Assembly (NCBI GenBank): GCA_019358945.1
Contig: JAHHIE010000021.1
Coordinates: 35,217 to 99,216 of the forward strand
From: Stenomitos rutilans HA7619-LM2
GTDB lineage: Bacteria > Cyanobacteriota > Cyanobacteriia > Leptolyngbyales > Leptolyngbyaceae
Length of the DNA: 64,000 nt
Direction: 5' to 3'
The notes below the pieces were generated by a model. It had not been told where the DNA came from. It saw only the letters and a program-made list of their open reading frames with translations, and ran no database searches. Within the stretch, counting starts at the first letter, position 1; each line of letters starts with the position of its first letter. Made by a program: the position numbers and the translations under genes. Below, piece by piece: positions 33,911-43,121 of this stretch.

Positions 33911-35101
33911 CTAAACCCTCACCGCATCGGCAAAGCGAATTTTGAGATAGTCGTCTTCCATTTTGGCTCCCGCAGGTTCGAGGGCGGCTAATGCTTGGGG
34001 TAAGACCAGGTTGCGACGGTGATTGCCGATGCGAATATTTAGCTCATCGCCGGATTTGCTTAGCTCGATCTGATGTTTCTCAACGCCGGGTAGATAGACC
34101 TCAAGGCTGTACTGCTGCTTGTCTTGTACGACTCGCAGTGTGGTTTCTTTGTAGTAAACCTGTGCCGGATCTTCGTTGTTGGGGTAGAGGGTATCTTTGA
34201 GGCGATCGAGCGCTGCCAGTCCGCACATTTCTTCGGAATACAGCGGTACTTCTTTGATGGGCAGTGGCGAAAAGTTTGCGTGGATTTCTTGCCGATACTG
34301 CTGCTGCTGCTCTTTCCAGCGCTGAAAGAAGGGGTCAGAAACCGTATTGGGAAGGATACGGTTTGCTACGACCATATCGGTTGCCACGTTATACAGGCTC
34401 AGGTAGGCATGAGCACGCAGCGATTCTTTGATTACCATCTTTTCGGGGTTCATGACCAGCCGTACCGAGGTTTGGGTGGCATCGGTCAGCACTTTTTCCA
34501 GCGCTTCGATTTGCTCGTAGAACTCGTAGGGCGCGTCCATTACCTCCTTGTCGGGGAGAGAGAAGCCTGCGATCGGTCGAAACAGCGGCTCTACCAGCGG
34601 ACGCAACGCAACGGAAATACCCTGAAACGGTTTATAGAACTTTCGCATGTACCAGCCGCCCACCTCTGGCAGGCTCAGTAGCCGTAATGCGGTGCCAGTG
34701 GGAGCAGAGTCAATAATCAGCACATCGTATTCGTCTTCGTCGTAATGGCGCTTCATCCGCACTAGACCAAAGATCTCGTCCATGCCGGGGAGGATGGCGA
34801 GTTCTTCTGCCTGCACGCCTTCCATACCACGCGCTTGTAGAACTTGGGTGATGTAGCGCTTTACTGCACCCCAATTCCCCTCCAATTCTTTTAGGGCATC
34901 CAGTTCAGCTCCCCACAGGTTGGGACGCACCAGTTTAGGATCGTGTCCCAACTCCAGGTCAAAACTGTCTGCCAGAGAGTGAGCGGGGTCGGTGCTGAGA
35001 ACAAGCGTACGGTAGCCCAGTTCGGCACAGCGTAGTCCAGTCGCCGCTGCAACGGAGGTTTTGCCTACGCCCCCCTTGCCCGTCATCAAAATTACGCGCA
35101 T
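33911..35101 (-). CDS. ArsA/Get3-family ATPase with C-terminal Hsp20-like domain
   Basis: This 396-residue protein has a deviant Walker A, G-K-G-G-V-G-K-T (about 8-15), T-D-P-A-H-S (about 38-43) and [12 protein letters not shown] (about 131). The C-terminal 85 or so residues ([17 protein letters not shown]) form the alpha-crystallin-like domain seen in plant and cyanobacterial ArsA/Get3 relatives. Few cysteines are present and no ars genes are nearby, so arsenite pumping is unlikely. Handling of membrane-protein clients in the manner of Get3 is more plausible. Confidence 0.9.
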   Translation of the reverse strand: MRVILMTGKGGVGKTSVAAATGLRCAELGYRTLVLSTDPAHSLADSFDLELGHDPKLVRPNLWGAELDALKELEGNWGAVKRYITQVLQARGMEGVQAEELAILPGMDEIFGLVRMKRHYDEDEYDVLIIDSAPTGTALRLLSLPEVGGWYMRKFYKPFQGISVALRPLVEPLFRPIAGFSLPDKEVMDAPYEFYEQIEALEKVLTDATQTSVRLVMNPEKMVIKESLRAHAYLSLYNVATDMVVANRILPNTVSDPFFQRWKEQQQQYRQEIHANFSPLPIKEVPLYSEEMCGLAALDRLKDTLYPNNEDPAQVYYKETTLRVVQDKQQYSLEVYLPGVEKHQIELSKSGDELNIRIGNHRRNLVLPQALAALEPAGAKMEDDYLKIRFADAVRV

Positions 35102-35143
35102 GGCGATCGAACCTTTGCTGAGAATTGTTTACGTTCTTTTACT

Positions 35144-35530
35144 TTATCGAGTTTTCGGCAGAAAGTGCTGCTTCAACACGTCCAAGCGTGAACATTGCCA
35201 GTAATCAACGTGAGAGGCAATTAAACCGTCAGCATCTAGCGTGAGTTCGCTCCAGCCAGGAATGGTGATGCGAGGATTCCAGGGGAGAGGTGTCTGCCAA
35301 CTCAACGTCCAATCAGTGCGAATGATGTCACCTGTTTGCTCGATGTGGTGCAAATCCATCCGACAGTGGCGAAACCAGGTTTGGATAAAGGCGATCGTTT
35401 TTTGGTAGCGATCGACCCCCCGAAACTCACTCGTTGGGTCTTTAAAGTACACATCCTCAGCGTAGATGCTGTACGTCTGCTCGTCTGGAAAGCGCTGGTA
35501 GTCGTCTTTAAGGATCTGGAGAATATCCAT
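35144..35530 (-). CDS. DUF2358 family protein
   Basis: This 128-residue protein is of the NTF2-like DUF2358 type: I-L-K-D-D-Y-Q-R-F-P then Y-F-K-D-P-T-S-E-F-R-G-V-D-R-Y near residue 28, and S-H-V-D-Y-W near the C-terminus. The family is found in cyanobacteria and plastids, with no settled function. It follows the ArsA-like ATPase start by about 40 bases on the same strand. Confidence 0.85.
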   Translation of the reverse strand: MDILQILKDDYQRFPDEQTYSIYAEDVYFKDPTSEFRGVDRYQKTIAFIQTWFRHCRMDLHHIEQTGDIIRTDWTLSWQTPLPWNPRITIPGWSELTLDADGLIASHVDYWQCSRLDVLKQHFLPKTR

Positions 35531-35680
35531 GAGAAAAACGGGGCAAAAGGAGCGGGGGAAGCGGGGGGAGCGGAGGAAGATAAGATAGCAAAGGGAAATG
35601 GAGGAGCGGAGAAAGAGTTTTGAATTGCTTCCCCTGCCTCCCTAGCTTCCCTAGCCTCCCCTGCTTCCCTAGCCTCCTCT
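35531..35680. repeat. Low-complexity purine/pyrimidine repeat cluster
   Basis: GCGGGGGAAGCGGGG-like and CTTCCCTAGCCTCCC-like units, about seven bases each with drift, fill the gap between two minus-strand genes. Confidence 0.6.
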
Positions 35681-36058
35681 CTACTCGTCATACCGCATGA
35701 GCTTACGATAGAACGCTTGCGAAAAGTCTGCCAGGTGAGCGCGTTTAAAGTTGAGAATCACGTCAATGAGAAAATCAATGAACTCAAAATTCGCCATCAT
35801 GAGTTCGTAGCTGAGATCGGCGTTGCCATCAAACTGGATGCGGCAACGGGTCAAGTCAGCAGGTAAGGTTGACACACTCCATGTGGCAATGAAGGGGATA
35901 CTTTCGCCACCTTCAATCTTCCGCTGACCTTCTAATGCCCCTTTTTGGTAGAGGCTAATTGCCAGGGGCAGGTGCGATCGCTTGGCTGCCTGTGGGTAGT
36001 AGGGCACGTAAACGCCTACATGTTGGTTAGCGGCGGGTTGAAGTTTGTCGATGGACAT
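35681..36058 (-). CDS. Conserved cyanobacterial hypothetical protein
   Basis: This 125-residue soluble protein starts at ATG 36058 (an upstream TTG gives two more residues). It contains G-V-Y-V-P-Y-Y-P-Q-A near residue 16 and ends with a helical M-A-N-F-E-F-I-D-F-L-I-D-V-I. It looks like a small globular protein without membrane segments. No function can be assigned. Confidence 0.7.
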   Translation of the reverse strand: MSIDKLQPAANQHVGVYVPYYPQAAKRSHLPLAISLYQKGALEGQRKIEGGESIPFIATWSVSTLPADLTRCRIQFDGNADLSYELMMANFEFIDFLIDVILNFKRAHLADFSQAFYRKLMRYDE

Positions 36059-36344
36059 GCTCAATCTTCCTAAAGTACGTCGATCTGCTCACGTTGCGAT
36101 AGTTCAGTATGCCCCAAAAAAAGCAGACAGTAACCTGTTAGCAATCATGGGATAACCCTCCTTGTCGTAGCTTATGACCACACGTCTGCAAGCCTCTAGC
36201 GGTTATGCTTTTGTTCTAAGCAGCCAGTGAGCTAAACAACAGCCTGCCAACGATTCCCCTGAAAATACTCTATAGTTAAATGCTTGTCTTCCTTACCCGA
36301 TCGACTTATTGTGAGTTCAGTGGGGACTAAACGTTAGATATTTT
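36059..36344. other. Divergent intergenic region
   Basis: About 285 bases upstream of both the hypothetical gene and the radical SAM gene. No element stands out. Confidence 0.3.
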
Positions 36345-37319
36345 ATGGCACCTCTGGTTGCAAACTACTACCTGACCTACCGATGTAATGCTCGGTGTCA
36401 CTTCTGTGACATCTGGGCGCTAGAGCCTAAGCAAGAGGCAGATTTTGACACGATTCGTCAAAATTTGGCAGATCTCAGACGGCTCAACGTGAAGTATGTA
36501 GACTTTACGGGCGGCGAGCCGTTGTTGCGGAAAGATGTGGCACAGGTCTTTGCCGAAGCCAAGCGGCAAGGGTTTGTGACGAGCATGACCACCAATACCA
36601 TCCTCTATCCCAAGCGTGCCAAAGAGATGCAGGGGTTAGTCGATTTTCTCAACTTCTCGTTGGATGGTGCTGATGCTGAAACCCATGATCATTCGAGAGG
36701 GGTGAAAATCTTTGACACTCTGGTTGAGTCCGTTCAAATCGCACACTCGCTAGGCGAATTTCCGGTGCTGAATCATACGGTAACGGCGCAGAACTACCAG
36801 CGCATTGGTGAAGTAGCCGCATTGGGACAGCAGATAGGAGCGCGGGTTTGGCTTAATCCAGCGTTTACCGCACACAGCAATTACAACTCGAAGAAGAATC
36901 CTACACCAGAGCTGGTGACAGCGATCGAGGCGGCGGCAAAACAGTACAGCAATGTGGGCTATAACAAAGCAGCACTCGCCTTTATTGAGGCTGGTGGGAA
37001 TGATACTAGCAAACCTCGTTGTAAAGCGGTGGATGCTGTGATTGCCATTTCGCCGCACGACGAACTGTTGTTGCCTTGCTATCACTTTGCTCAGACGGGC
37101 TTGCCCATTAACGGGCGGCTTTACGACTTGTACAAGCAGTCCGAAATTGTAGAGGACTATCGGCAATCTCAAGGTAAGCTAGCCGTGTGTGAAGGCTGCA
37201 CGGTTTGGTGTTATCTGATTCCGAGCTTCTTCAAAGGTTTAGACAAATATTGGTGGTTGAATCAAGTAACTTATGCCGGAGAGTTCCTGGCCCGAAAACG
37301 ATTCCTACAGCGAGCTTGA
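36345..37319 (+). CDS. Radical SAM protein with C-terminal cysteine cluster
   Basis: This 324-residue protein has the iron-sulfur/SAM motif C-N-A-R-C-H-F-C (C14, C18, C21), the D-F-T-G-G-E-P-L SAM-binding strand near residue 50 and N-F-S-L-D-G near 108. Extra cysteines near the end (P-R-C-K-A, L-L-P-C-Y-H-F, C-E-G-C-T-V-W-C) suggest a second, SPASM-like cluster. The substrate is unknown. The last 47 bases overlap the start of the glycosyltransferase gene, so the two are translationally coupled and may act on related substrates. Confidence 0.85.
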   Translation: MAPLVANYYLTYRCNARCHFCDIWALEPKQEADFDTIRQNLADLRRLNVKYVDFTGGEPLLRKDVAQVFAEAKRQGFVTSMTTNTILYPKRAKEMQGLVDFLNFSLDGADAETHDHSRGVKIFDTLVESVQIAHSLGEFPVLNHTVTAQNYQRIGEVAALGQQIGARVWLNPAFTAHSNYNSKKNPTPELVTAIEAAAKQYSNVGYNKAALAFIEAGGNDTSKPRCKAVDAVIAISPHDELLLPCYHFAQTGLPINGRLYDLYKQSEIVEDYRQSQGKLAVCEGCTVWCYLIPSFFKGLDKYWWLNQVTYAGEFLARKRFLQRA

Positions 37320-38733
37320 ACCGCTTCACTCGTTGTTAGGCGATCGCTCTGATCTGCCTGAAGCAGACGGCGCATCTCATCAACCCGATCGCGGTGAAAA
37401 CCGACGAAGACGAGCAGCGGTGGCGCTGGTTTGCATTTGGAGTGGCACGATCGCGCTGCACCTTGTGACGTGGGGGTATTGGGTCATCATTGGCTTGACA
37501 ACGTTGATGAGTATTCAGGCCGTCAGAATTTTGCTGTCACGTCCGTTGCCTGTCCCTGGCCCTTTATTAGATACAGAGGAGGATGTGTTTCCTCTGGTTT
37601 CCATTCTGGTGGCAGCGAAGAATGAAGAAGCGGTCATTGCTCGACTAGTCAAAACACTATGCGCATTGAATTACCCGGCTCAATGCTATGAGCTTTGGGT
37701 AATTGATGACAACAGTACCGATAAGACCCCTCTCTTACTCCAAGAACTGACAGAGCAGTATGAGCAGTTACGGGTCTTTTACCGTTCAGCCAATGCTAGC
37801 GGCGGCAAGTCAGGTGCGTTAAACCAGGTGTTGCCTTTGACCAGGGGAGAAATTATTGCCGTCTTTGATGCGGATGCCCAGGTTTCGCAAGATATGCTGC
37901 TGCGGGTCTTACCGCTCTTTAAGCGCGAAGCCTTAGGGGCTGTACAGGTCCGAAAAGCGGTTTCCAACGGGTCTGAAAACGGCTGGACATGTGGTCAGGT
38001 CGCTGAAATGGCACTGGATTCGTTTTACCAGCGACAGCGCATTGCGATCGGCGGTATTGGTGAATTGCGCGGGAATGGTCAATTTGTCCGTCGTGAAGCG
38101 TTGGAACGGTGCGGTGGCTGGAATGAAGCGACGATCACCGATGACCTGGATCTCACGTTTCGGCTGCATCTCGATCAATGGGACGTTGATTTTATGGCGG
38201 TACCAGCCGTTGAAGAAGAAGGTGTTACACGGGCGATCTCGCTCTGGCATCAGCGAAGCCGCTGGGCTGAGGGAGGCTACCAGCGCTATCTAGATTATTG
38301 GCAGCCGATTCTGCGCAACCGGATGGGCACCCGCAAAACGATCGACCTCTTCATGTTTTGGGTGATTCAGTATTTGCTGCCCACGGCGATCGTGCCGGAT
38401 CTGTTGATGTCTCTTTTACGCAATCGTCCCTTGCTCGTAACCCCACTAACGACGCTTACACTGGCGCTGTCGGTGTTCGGTACTGTAGCAGGACTGCGGC
38501 AGATTCGATCGCAGGTGAAAAATTCGTCTCAACTGGCGCAAGAGATACTTTTACCAAAGCGGAGTGCAGTGAGCCAGCAGTTAATCTCATCTTTACGACT
38601 GTTGTTTCACACGCTTTTTGGCACACTGTATATGTTCCACTGGTTGCCAGTAGTTGCCGTCACAACAATGCGCCTCGCAATTCGCCCTAAGCGGCTGAAG
38701 TGGGTGAAGACAATTCACCAGGGTGAGGGGTGA
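37273..38733 (+). CDS. mgdA: Probable beta-monoglucosyldiacylglycerol synthase (GT2)
   Basis: This 486-residue membrane GT2 enzyme has N-terminal helices at about 48-80, then D-D-N-S-T-D near 148, D-A-D-A-Q near 197, D-D-L-D-L near 292 and the H-Q-R-S-R-W (Q-x-x-R-W) motif near 325. Four or so C-terminal helices follow. Cyanobacterial MgdA (Sll1377 type) uses UDP-glucose and diacylglycerol to make the precursor of monogalactolipid; length, helix layout and the Arg-rich segment before the first helix fit. The start, ATG 37273, lies inside the radical SAM gene. A generic processive GT2 is the alternative. Confidence 0.75.
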   Translation: MPESSWPENDSYSELEPLHSLLGDRSDLPEADGASHQPDRGENRRRRAAVALVCIWSGTIALHLVTWGYWVIIGLTTLMSIQAVRILLSRPLPVPGPLLDTEEDVFPLVSILVAAKNEEAVIARLVKTLCALNYPAQCYELWVIDDNSTDKTPLLLQELTEQYEQLRVFYRSANASGGKSGALNQVLPLTRGEIIAVFDADAQVSQDMLLRVLPLFKREALGAVQVRKAVSNGSENGWTCGQVAEMALDSFYQRQRIAIGGIGELRGNGQFVRREALERCGGWNEATITDDLDLTFRLHLDQWDVDFMAVPAVEEEGVTRAISLWHQRSRWAEGGYQRYLDYWQPILRNRMGTRKTIDLFMFWVIQYLLPTAIVPDLLMSLLRNRPLLVTPLTTLTLALSVFGTVAGLRQIRSQVKNSSQLAQEILLPKRSAVSQQLISSLRLLFHTLFGTLYMFHWLPVVAVTTMRLAIRPKRLKWVKTIHQGEG

Positions 38734-38820
38734 GGGAGTTTTGAGTTAAAAGTTTTGAGTTTTGAGTTGCGAATTACCCCGCGCCTCCCCTGCTTCCTCT
38801 GCCTCCCCCGGTACCCTTTC
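38734..38820. repeat. Seven-base repeat cluster (TTTTGAG and CCTCCCC types)
   Basis: TTTTGAGTTAAAAGTTTTGAGTTTTGAGTT at about 38738-38768 is cut here to its unit, TTTTGAG, repeated with drift. Pyrimidine-rich units follow. It lies between convergent genes. Confidence 0.65.
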
Positions 38821-39426
38821 TCAATTCTGCCGCACTCGATCGGGGACTCCAACGGGTGACAGTCCAGACAGGGATCGCAGATTTTGCGATCGCAAGAGTT
38901 CGGTAAAGTTCAACGGACGACCTTCAATCTCGGCAACGGCTTCAATGGCGGTCAGGAGATGGCGAGCGGCTTCGGTTTCTTCGTAACCACGACGTTGAGC
39001 AACACGCAGGGCAGCTTCGTCTGCATCCAGTTCGGTTTGGGTGCTGCGGTTACTTCGCCAGATCTGGGTGCCTGCGATCGCGGTTAGCCCACCTGCGGCA
39101 ATGATGCCAACGGGATCGCCCTGCACCAGTTCTACAATGCCGCCCACAACGCCTGCCAGCACGACACCTTGATAGAGGCTGGGACGAAACCATTTCACGC
39201 CTGTCAGCCAACTCACGGTGCGGAGAATGAGCAGATCGCGCTGAGGGCGAGAGAGTCGATCCCACAGATCAAAGTTAATCCAGATGAGGCGATCGCGCAC
39301 CCACGGCATGGGAAAGGTGCTATCCACCACGAGCCGTTGCTCTGGTTTGCTGACTAGCTTTGTTGCCATGCGACCAGAGGCTGGCATCACATCCAACAGA
39401 CGGCGCATCTCAAAGTCTGGGTTCAT
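38821..39426 (-). CDS. DUF3318 family membrane-associated protein
   Basis: This 201-residue protein is of the cyanobacterial DUF3318 type: E-M-R-R-L-L-D-V-M-P-A-S-G-R-M near the start, F-P-M-P-W near residue 38, and one or two hydrophobic helices about 85-120 (Y-Q-G-V-V-L-A-G-V-V-G-G-I). The family resembles M48 peptidases in outline, but I do not see an HExxH motif, so proteolysis is doubtful. Confidence 0.8.
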   Translation of the reverse strand: MNPDFEMRRLLDVMPASGRMATKLVSKPEQRLVVDSTFPMPWVRDRLIWINFDLWDRLSRPQRDLLILRTVSWLTGVKWFRPSLYQGVVLAGVVGGIVELVQGDPVGIIAAGGLTAIAGTQIWRSNRSTQTELDADEAALRVAQRRGYEETEAARHLLTAIEAVAEIEGRPLNFTELLRSQNLRSLSGLSPVGVPDRVRQN

Positions 39427-39596
39427 AGCGGTTGCTGCTTGTCTTCACCTGTGAGCATTGTCGCACGAACAAAAGTGAGGTTGTTGAAAAGGCGAATAGG
39501 AAACCGAAGTTTGTCTCACCATTGCAGATACACCAGCGACGCGAAAGCAAAAAGACCGAGGCAAGATTTGTAAATGGCCTGAGCCTTTGGCTTTAG
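39427..39596. other. Intergenic region before the 21-bp array
   Basis: No gene supported. The last 21 bases (39576-39596) may be a more diverged unit of the array that follows. Confidence 0.4.
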
Positions 39597-39827
39597 AAGT
39601 CCAAGGTTGAAGTTCAGAGCTGGACGGTTGCAGCAAAAAGCTCGGCGTTTCGAGTTCAGAACTGCATTAGTCGAGTACAAAGCTCGATGAGTGGAGCAAA
39701 ACAGTCGAAGTTCCGAGTTCTAAGCTTGAAGTGCCGAGTTAAAAGGTCGGCGTTCCAGGTTCCGAGGTCGGCGTTTCAAGCAAAAAGGTTGAGGCTCCGA
39801 GTTCAGGGATTGGAAGGTGAGAGTTAG
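39597..39827 (+). repeat. Indel-free 21-bp x 11 degenerate tandem array ahead of STAND-TPR gene
   Basis: Eleven units of exactly 21 bases begin at 39597 and every 21 bases to 39807, with an approximate consensus AGGTCGGCGTTTCGAGTTCAA. Units differ by substitution only. Read from 39597 the frame is open for 76 codons to TAG at 39825, giving heptads such as S-A-F-R-V-Q-N, S-K-F-R-V-L-S and S-A-F-Q-A-K-R. No ATG precedes most of it, so it may be a relict or leader coding region, or simply phased DNA. The STAND gene starts 60 bases later. Confidence 0.85.
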
Positions 39828-39887
39828 AGGGTGATCGCAGTGATAGGAGGGCTAGAATGTGTGAAAAGATAAACCGTCAACGTTGAT

Positions 39888-42662
39888 ATGACCGATTTAG
39901 ACCCCTATATCTCCCGTCAGTCAGCCCAAAAACTGCTAGACAATTTTGGCAAAGCACTAAAACAACCGGAGGTAAACCCTCTGGTCTTCTATGCTTATGG
40001 TATCGGGGGCGTTGGTAAGTCCACTCTTTTAGACAAATTGCGGGAAACGTATGCAAATGACGCAAAATTTGCCAGAGCTTTTTTTGGTTCTACATCCAAA
40101 GTAGACAGCCCACTGGCACTCATGGAGCATCTGTATAAGCAGTTGCCGGATGATGGCTGGGGCGACGACACGTTTACGGAATTATGCCAAAAGTACAGAG
40201 AGACGCTGCACAAACTAGAAACGGAATCTGCTGATGGTAAAGGTGCCGCCAGCGCAGAGCAGGTGAGTCTGGTTAAAAAGCTAGTTGGCGGTGCCGTCAA
40301 GATGCTTGCTTCATTGCAACTGTCAGAGAAAGCGGCGGAGCAATTTGGTAAAGCGGCTGAGGGGGTTGTGGATGTCGCATCGTTGGCCTTGTCGGAAAAG
40401 GATCGACTGGAACAGTTGGTGAAACAGCATCGGGCAACCAAGAACAAGCGTGAGTTGCAGGAACTAATGCTAGACCCGTTGCCTAAGCTGACGCAAGCTT
40501 TTGCAGCAGGGGTAATTCAGAAAGCGCAGCAACACCCCATTGTGTTAGAACTCGATACTTACGAGAAGGCATCATCGGATTTTGATGTCTTCCTGTGTAA
40601 ATACCTTCTGGGAGACACAGCGCTGCAAACCTACCCCGTTCGTATTGTGATGGCAGGGCGTTACTCGCTGAAGAATAAACGCTATCAGCGGATGTTTCAG
40701 CATCACTGGAACCTAATTTATGAGCGTCAGCTTGAGAAATTCATTCCGAGTGAAACAAAAGCATATTTAAGGGCGATCGGCATTGATAAACCGAACGAAG
40801 TCCGCCGATTGACGCAAGCATCAAAAGGGCTTCCCTATTTTCTTAAATTGATCAAAGACCAGAAGGAAGATGGACGATCGCTTAATGCTTTGCGCGACAA
40901 CGACGAAATTGTCGATCGACTACTGGATGGACTGACTCCTATACAGAAGCAAGCTGTACGCCTGGCAGCTCACTGCCGCTGGTTCGATCGTCCAATGATT
41001 CAGTATCTGGTAGAGGCTAATTTAACTCTTGAGAATCAAGTAACAGAAGCCCAAATTGACTGGTTTGACTGGCTGATTGATCGAGACTTTGTAGTTCGGG
41101 GTACCTATCGCATTGATGATGTCGCACGCGATGTGATCCGCGCAGAACAACACAAGGTAGACGAGCAAGGCTTTCGTCACGTCCATGATCAATTAGCTCA
41201 ATACTTTCAGCAGTTAGCAGATCACGAAGTCGCTCACGATCAACCTGCTCCAGCGAGATATGAAAACTCAGATTGGCGCAGATATGTTGCCGAAACAGCC
41301 TATCATGCTCTTTTCGCTAACAGAGATAAAGGACAGTTTCGACTGCTCACCTACTTTTTTGAAGGCGCACACCTCAAACAGCCCGATGTTGCGATCTCCG
41401 CCTTCATTGCAGTCGCCGCCGAAGCAGAGCCCAAAGACAATAAACTGTTGCCTGAAGATACGCAACGGTTTCTAGACAGCATTCAATTGGCGATTATGTT
41501 TGGCTGGCAAGTGATCGGGAATCATCCAGATCAGTATGAATTTAACCTTGAAAAGCCTGAATCCGCTAAGAATCAAAAAAATGAATTAATTAAAGCTCAA
41601 ATTGAGTCAGCGCTGGAAAGCTGCTTTCGGAAAACCGATCATCTCACTGGATTGGCAAAGTATGCGGGATTAATGAGCAAAATGGTGCGATGCCAACCTA
41701 ATCAGCAACTTACTTTAGTTAGACAAGCAAAGGAGGAAGCGGAGAAAATTGTTACTTTGGCTTATCCGGAGTTCAGCAGTGTTCTCTTCCTTGATATTAG
41801 TGATGCTTTTGATAGCCTAGACCTTTCTCAAGAAGCACTCGATAGCTTTGATAAAGCAATTGGTCTTGAACCTGATCACTATGGAATTTGGAATAACCGA
41901 GGGCTTGTACTGCGAAAGCTAAAACGCTTTGAGGAAGCACTCGATAGCTTTGACAAAGCAATTGAGCTCAAACCTGATGCTTACCCTTGGAGAAATCGAG
42001 GTCTTGTTCTAGAAAATCTAGAGCGCTATGATGAAGCGCTTTGTAGCTATGACAAAGCGCTTGAGCTCAAACCTGATTACTACAAACCTTGGAGTGACCG
42101 GGGGAATGTTCTAGAAAATCTAGAGCGCTATGATGAAGCGCTTTGTAGCTATGACAAAGCGCTTGAATGCAAATCTGATGCCTACGAAGTTTGGGCAAGA
42201 CAAGGTGATGTCTTACGGGAGCTAAGGCGATATGAAGAGGCACTTACTAGCTATGACAAAGCATTAAAAGTTACAAAGGGTGATACTGGTGTCTGGAACT
42301 CAAGAGGTTTATGCTTGAGCTTTTTACAACGGCATGAAGAAGCTATTAGCAATCTCAAAAAAGCAAGGGATCTTGATAAAAAAGAACCCTTATATTTAGC
42401 CAATCAAGGCATTGTTTTGGCTCGTGTAGGTCGCTACGCAGAAGCTTTAGATCTTTGTGAGCAAGCCCTCAACTTGAAAGAGGATGAAGGAGGACATTAC
42501 GGTAAAGCTTGTTGCTATGCTCTACAGGGTCATGATGCCTTAGCTATTGAATCTCTGCGACGGGCGATTGAATATGCGCCTCGTCGATGTCGATTGGAGG
42601 CAAAATACAACCCAGACTTCGATCGACTTCGACAAAATGAAGCGTTTCAAGCATTGTTTTGA
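39888..42662 (+). CDS. STAND-type P-loop NTPase with C-terminal TPRs
   Basis: This 924-residue protein has Walker A G-I-G-G-V-G-K-S-T (38-46) and Walker B P-I-V-L-E-L-D (D223), followed by R-I-V-M-A-G-R-Y-S, a sensor-like Arg region. A winged-helix-like segment lies around 350-420. About seven TPRs cover roughly 640-870, and the protein ends in the R-R-x-x-E-A-K-Y-N-P-D-F-D-R-L-R type of cap common after cyanobacterial TPRs. Two TPR units at about 42005 and 42107 share a nearly identical block, a very recent duplication. No effector domain (TIR, nuclease, CHAT) is attached. STAND proteins are ligand-sensing switches, several of them antiviral; defence is inferred. A HicBA pair follows after 34 bases. 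Confidence 0.88.
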   Translation: MTDLDPYISRQSAQKLLDNFGKALKQPEVNPLVFYAYGIGGVGKSTLLDKLRETYANDAKFARAFFGSTSKVDSPLALMEHLYKQLPDDGWGDDTFTELCQKYRETLHKLETESADGKGAASAEQVSLVKKLVGGAVKMLASLQLSEKAAEQFGKAAEGVVDVASLALSEKDRLEQLVKQHRATKNKRELQELMLDPLPKLTQAFAAGVIQKAQQHPIVLELDTYEKASSDFDVFLCKYLLGDTALQTYPVRIVMAGRYSLKNKRYQRMFQHHWNLIYERQLEKFIPSETKAYLRAIGIDKPNEVRRLTQASKGLPYFLKLIKDQKEDGRSLNALRDNDEIVDRLLDGLTPIQKQAVRLAAHCRWFDRPMIQYLVEANLTLENQVTEAQIDWFDWLIDRDFVVRGTYRIDDVARDVIRAEQHKVDEQGFRHVHDQLAQYFQQLADHEVAHDQPAPARYENSDWRRYVAETAYHALFANRDKGQFRLLTYFFEGAHLKQPDVAISAFIAVAAEAEPKDNKLLPEDTQRFLDSIQLAIMFGWQVIGNHPDQYEFNLEKPESAKNQKNELIKAQIESALESCFRKTDHLTGLAKYAGLMSKMVRCQPNQQLTLVRQAKEEAEKIVTLAYPEFSSVLFLDISDAFDSLDLSQEALDSFDKAIGLEPDHYGIWNNRGLVLRKLKRFEEALDSFDKAIELKPDAYPWRNRGLVLENLERYDEALCSYDKALELKPDYYKPWSDRGNVLENLERYDEALCSYDKALECKSDAYEVWARQGDVLRELRRYEEALTSYDKALKVTKGDTGVWNSRGLCLSFLQRHEEAISNLKKARDLDKKEPLYLANQGIVLARVGRYAEALDLCEQALNLKEDEGGHYGKACCYALQGHDALAIESLRRAIEYAPRRCRLEAKYNPDFDRLRQNEAFQALF

Positions 42663-42696
42663 AATTTAGCCATCACCAATTCAAGGAGACAATAAG

Positions 42697-42900
42697 ATGA
42701 AATGGCGTGTTGTGCTTGAAACCGATCCTGAAACGGGAGATTGGGCAGTTTGGTGTCCAGAATTGCCTGGTTGTGTATCAGCCGGTGAAACGGAAGAAGA
42801 AGCCTTAGAAAACATCCGCGAAGCAATTACCCTTTACTTAGAACCTGATCAAATCGAGTTAAAATCAGGCGCGGTTGTACGCGAGGTTCTGGTGGGATGA
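42697..42900 (+). CDS. hicB: HicB-type antitoxin
   Basis: This 67-residue protein has the HicB half-RNase-H-like domain: W-R-V-V-L-E-T-D-P-E-T-G-D-W-A-V-W-C-P-E-L-P-type strand pair, then P-G-C-V-S-A-G-E-T-E-E-E-A-L-E-N-I-R-E-A-I. No separate DNA-binding domain is attached. AAGGAG lies about nine bases before the ATG. It overlaps hicA by four bases (ATGA). Confidence 0.9.
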   Translation: MKWRVVLETDPETGDWAVWCPELPGCVSAGETEEEALENIREAITLYLEPDQIELKSGAVVREVLVG

Positions 42901-43121
42901 CTCGTATCCGACCGATGAATGCCGCTGATGTAGAACGTATCTTGACAAGGTATGGCTTTGAGTTGGTGTCTCAAAAAGGAAGTCATCGAAAGTGGCGAAA
43001 TCTGGAACGGAACCTTCAAGTGATCGTGCCTTATCACAAAGGTAGAAGCCTCCCGATCGGCACCTTACGCAACATCATGATAAGCGCCAGTATTCCAGAA
43101 GCTGAATGGAAAAAGGGATAG
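42897..43121 (+). CDS. hicA: HicA-type mRNA interferase toxin
   Basis: This 74-residue protein is of the HicA dsRBD-like fold: V-E-R-I-L-T-R-Y-G-F-E-L-V-S-Q-K-G-S-H-R-K-W, with the catalytic His in G-S-H, then V-I-V-P-Y-H-K-G-R-S-L-P-I-G-T-L-R-N-I. HicA cleaves mRNA when not bound by HicB. The pair is complete. Confidence 0.92.
   Translation: MTRIRPMNAADVERILTRYGFELVSQKGSHRKWRNLERNLQVIVPYHKGRSLPIGTLRNIMISASIPEAEWKKG

Noticed and set aside
33911..35101. Arsenite efflux ATPase ArsA
   Set aside because: Single ATPase half, lacks a cysteine metalloid site, carries an Hsp20-like C-terminus and has no ars neighbours.
36345..37319. Naming the radical SAM protein HpnH or a specific maturase
   Set aside because: Motifs show the superfamily only; no hopanoid or peptide-precursor genes are adjacent.
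39681..39827. Calling the open heptad frame in the 21-bp array a gene
   Set aside because: The only ATG lies midway, there is no ribosome site, and the open frame follows automatically if units lack stops. Reported as a repeat and a finding instead.
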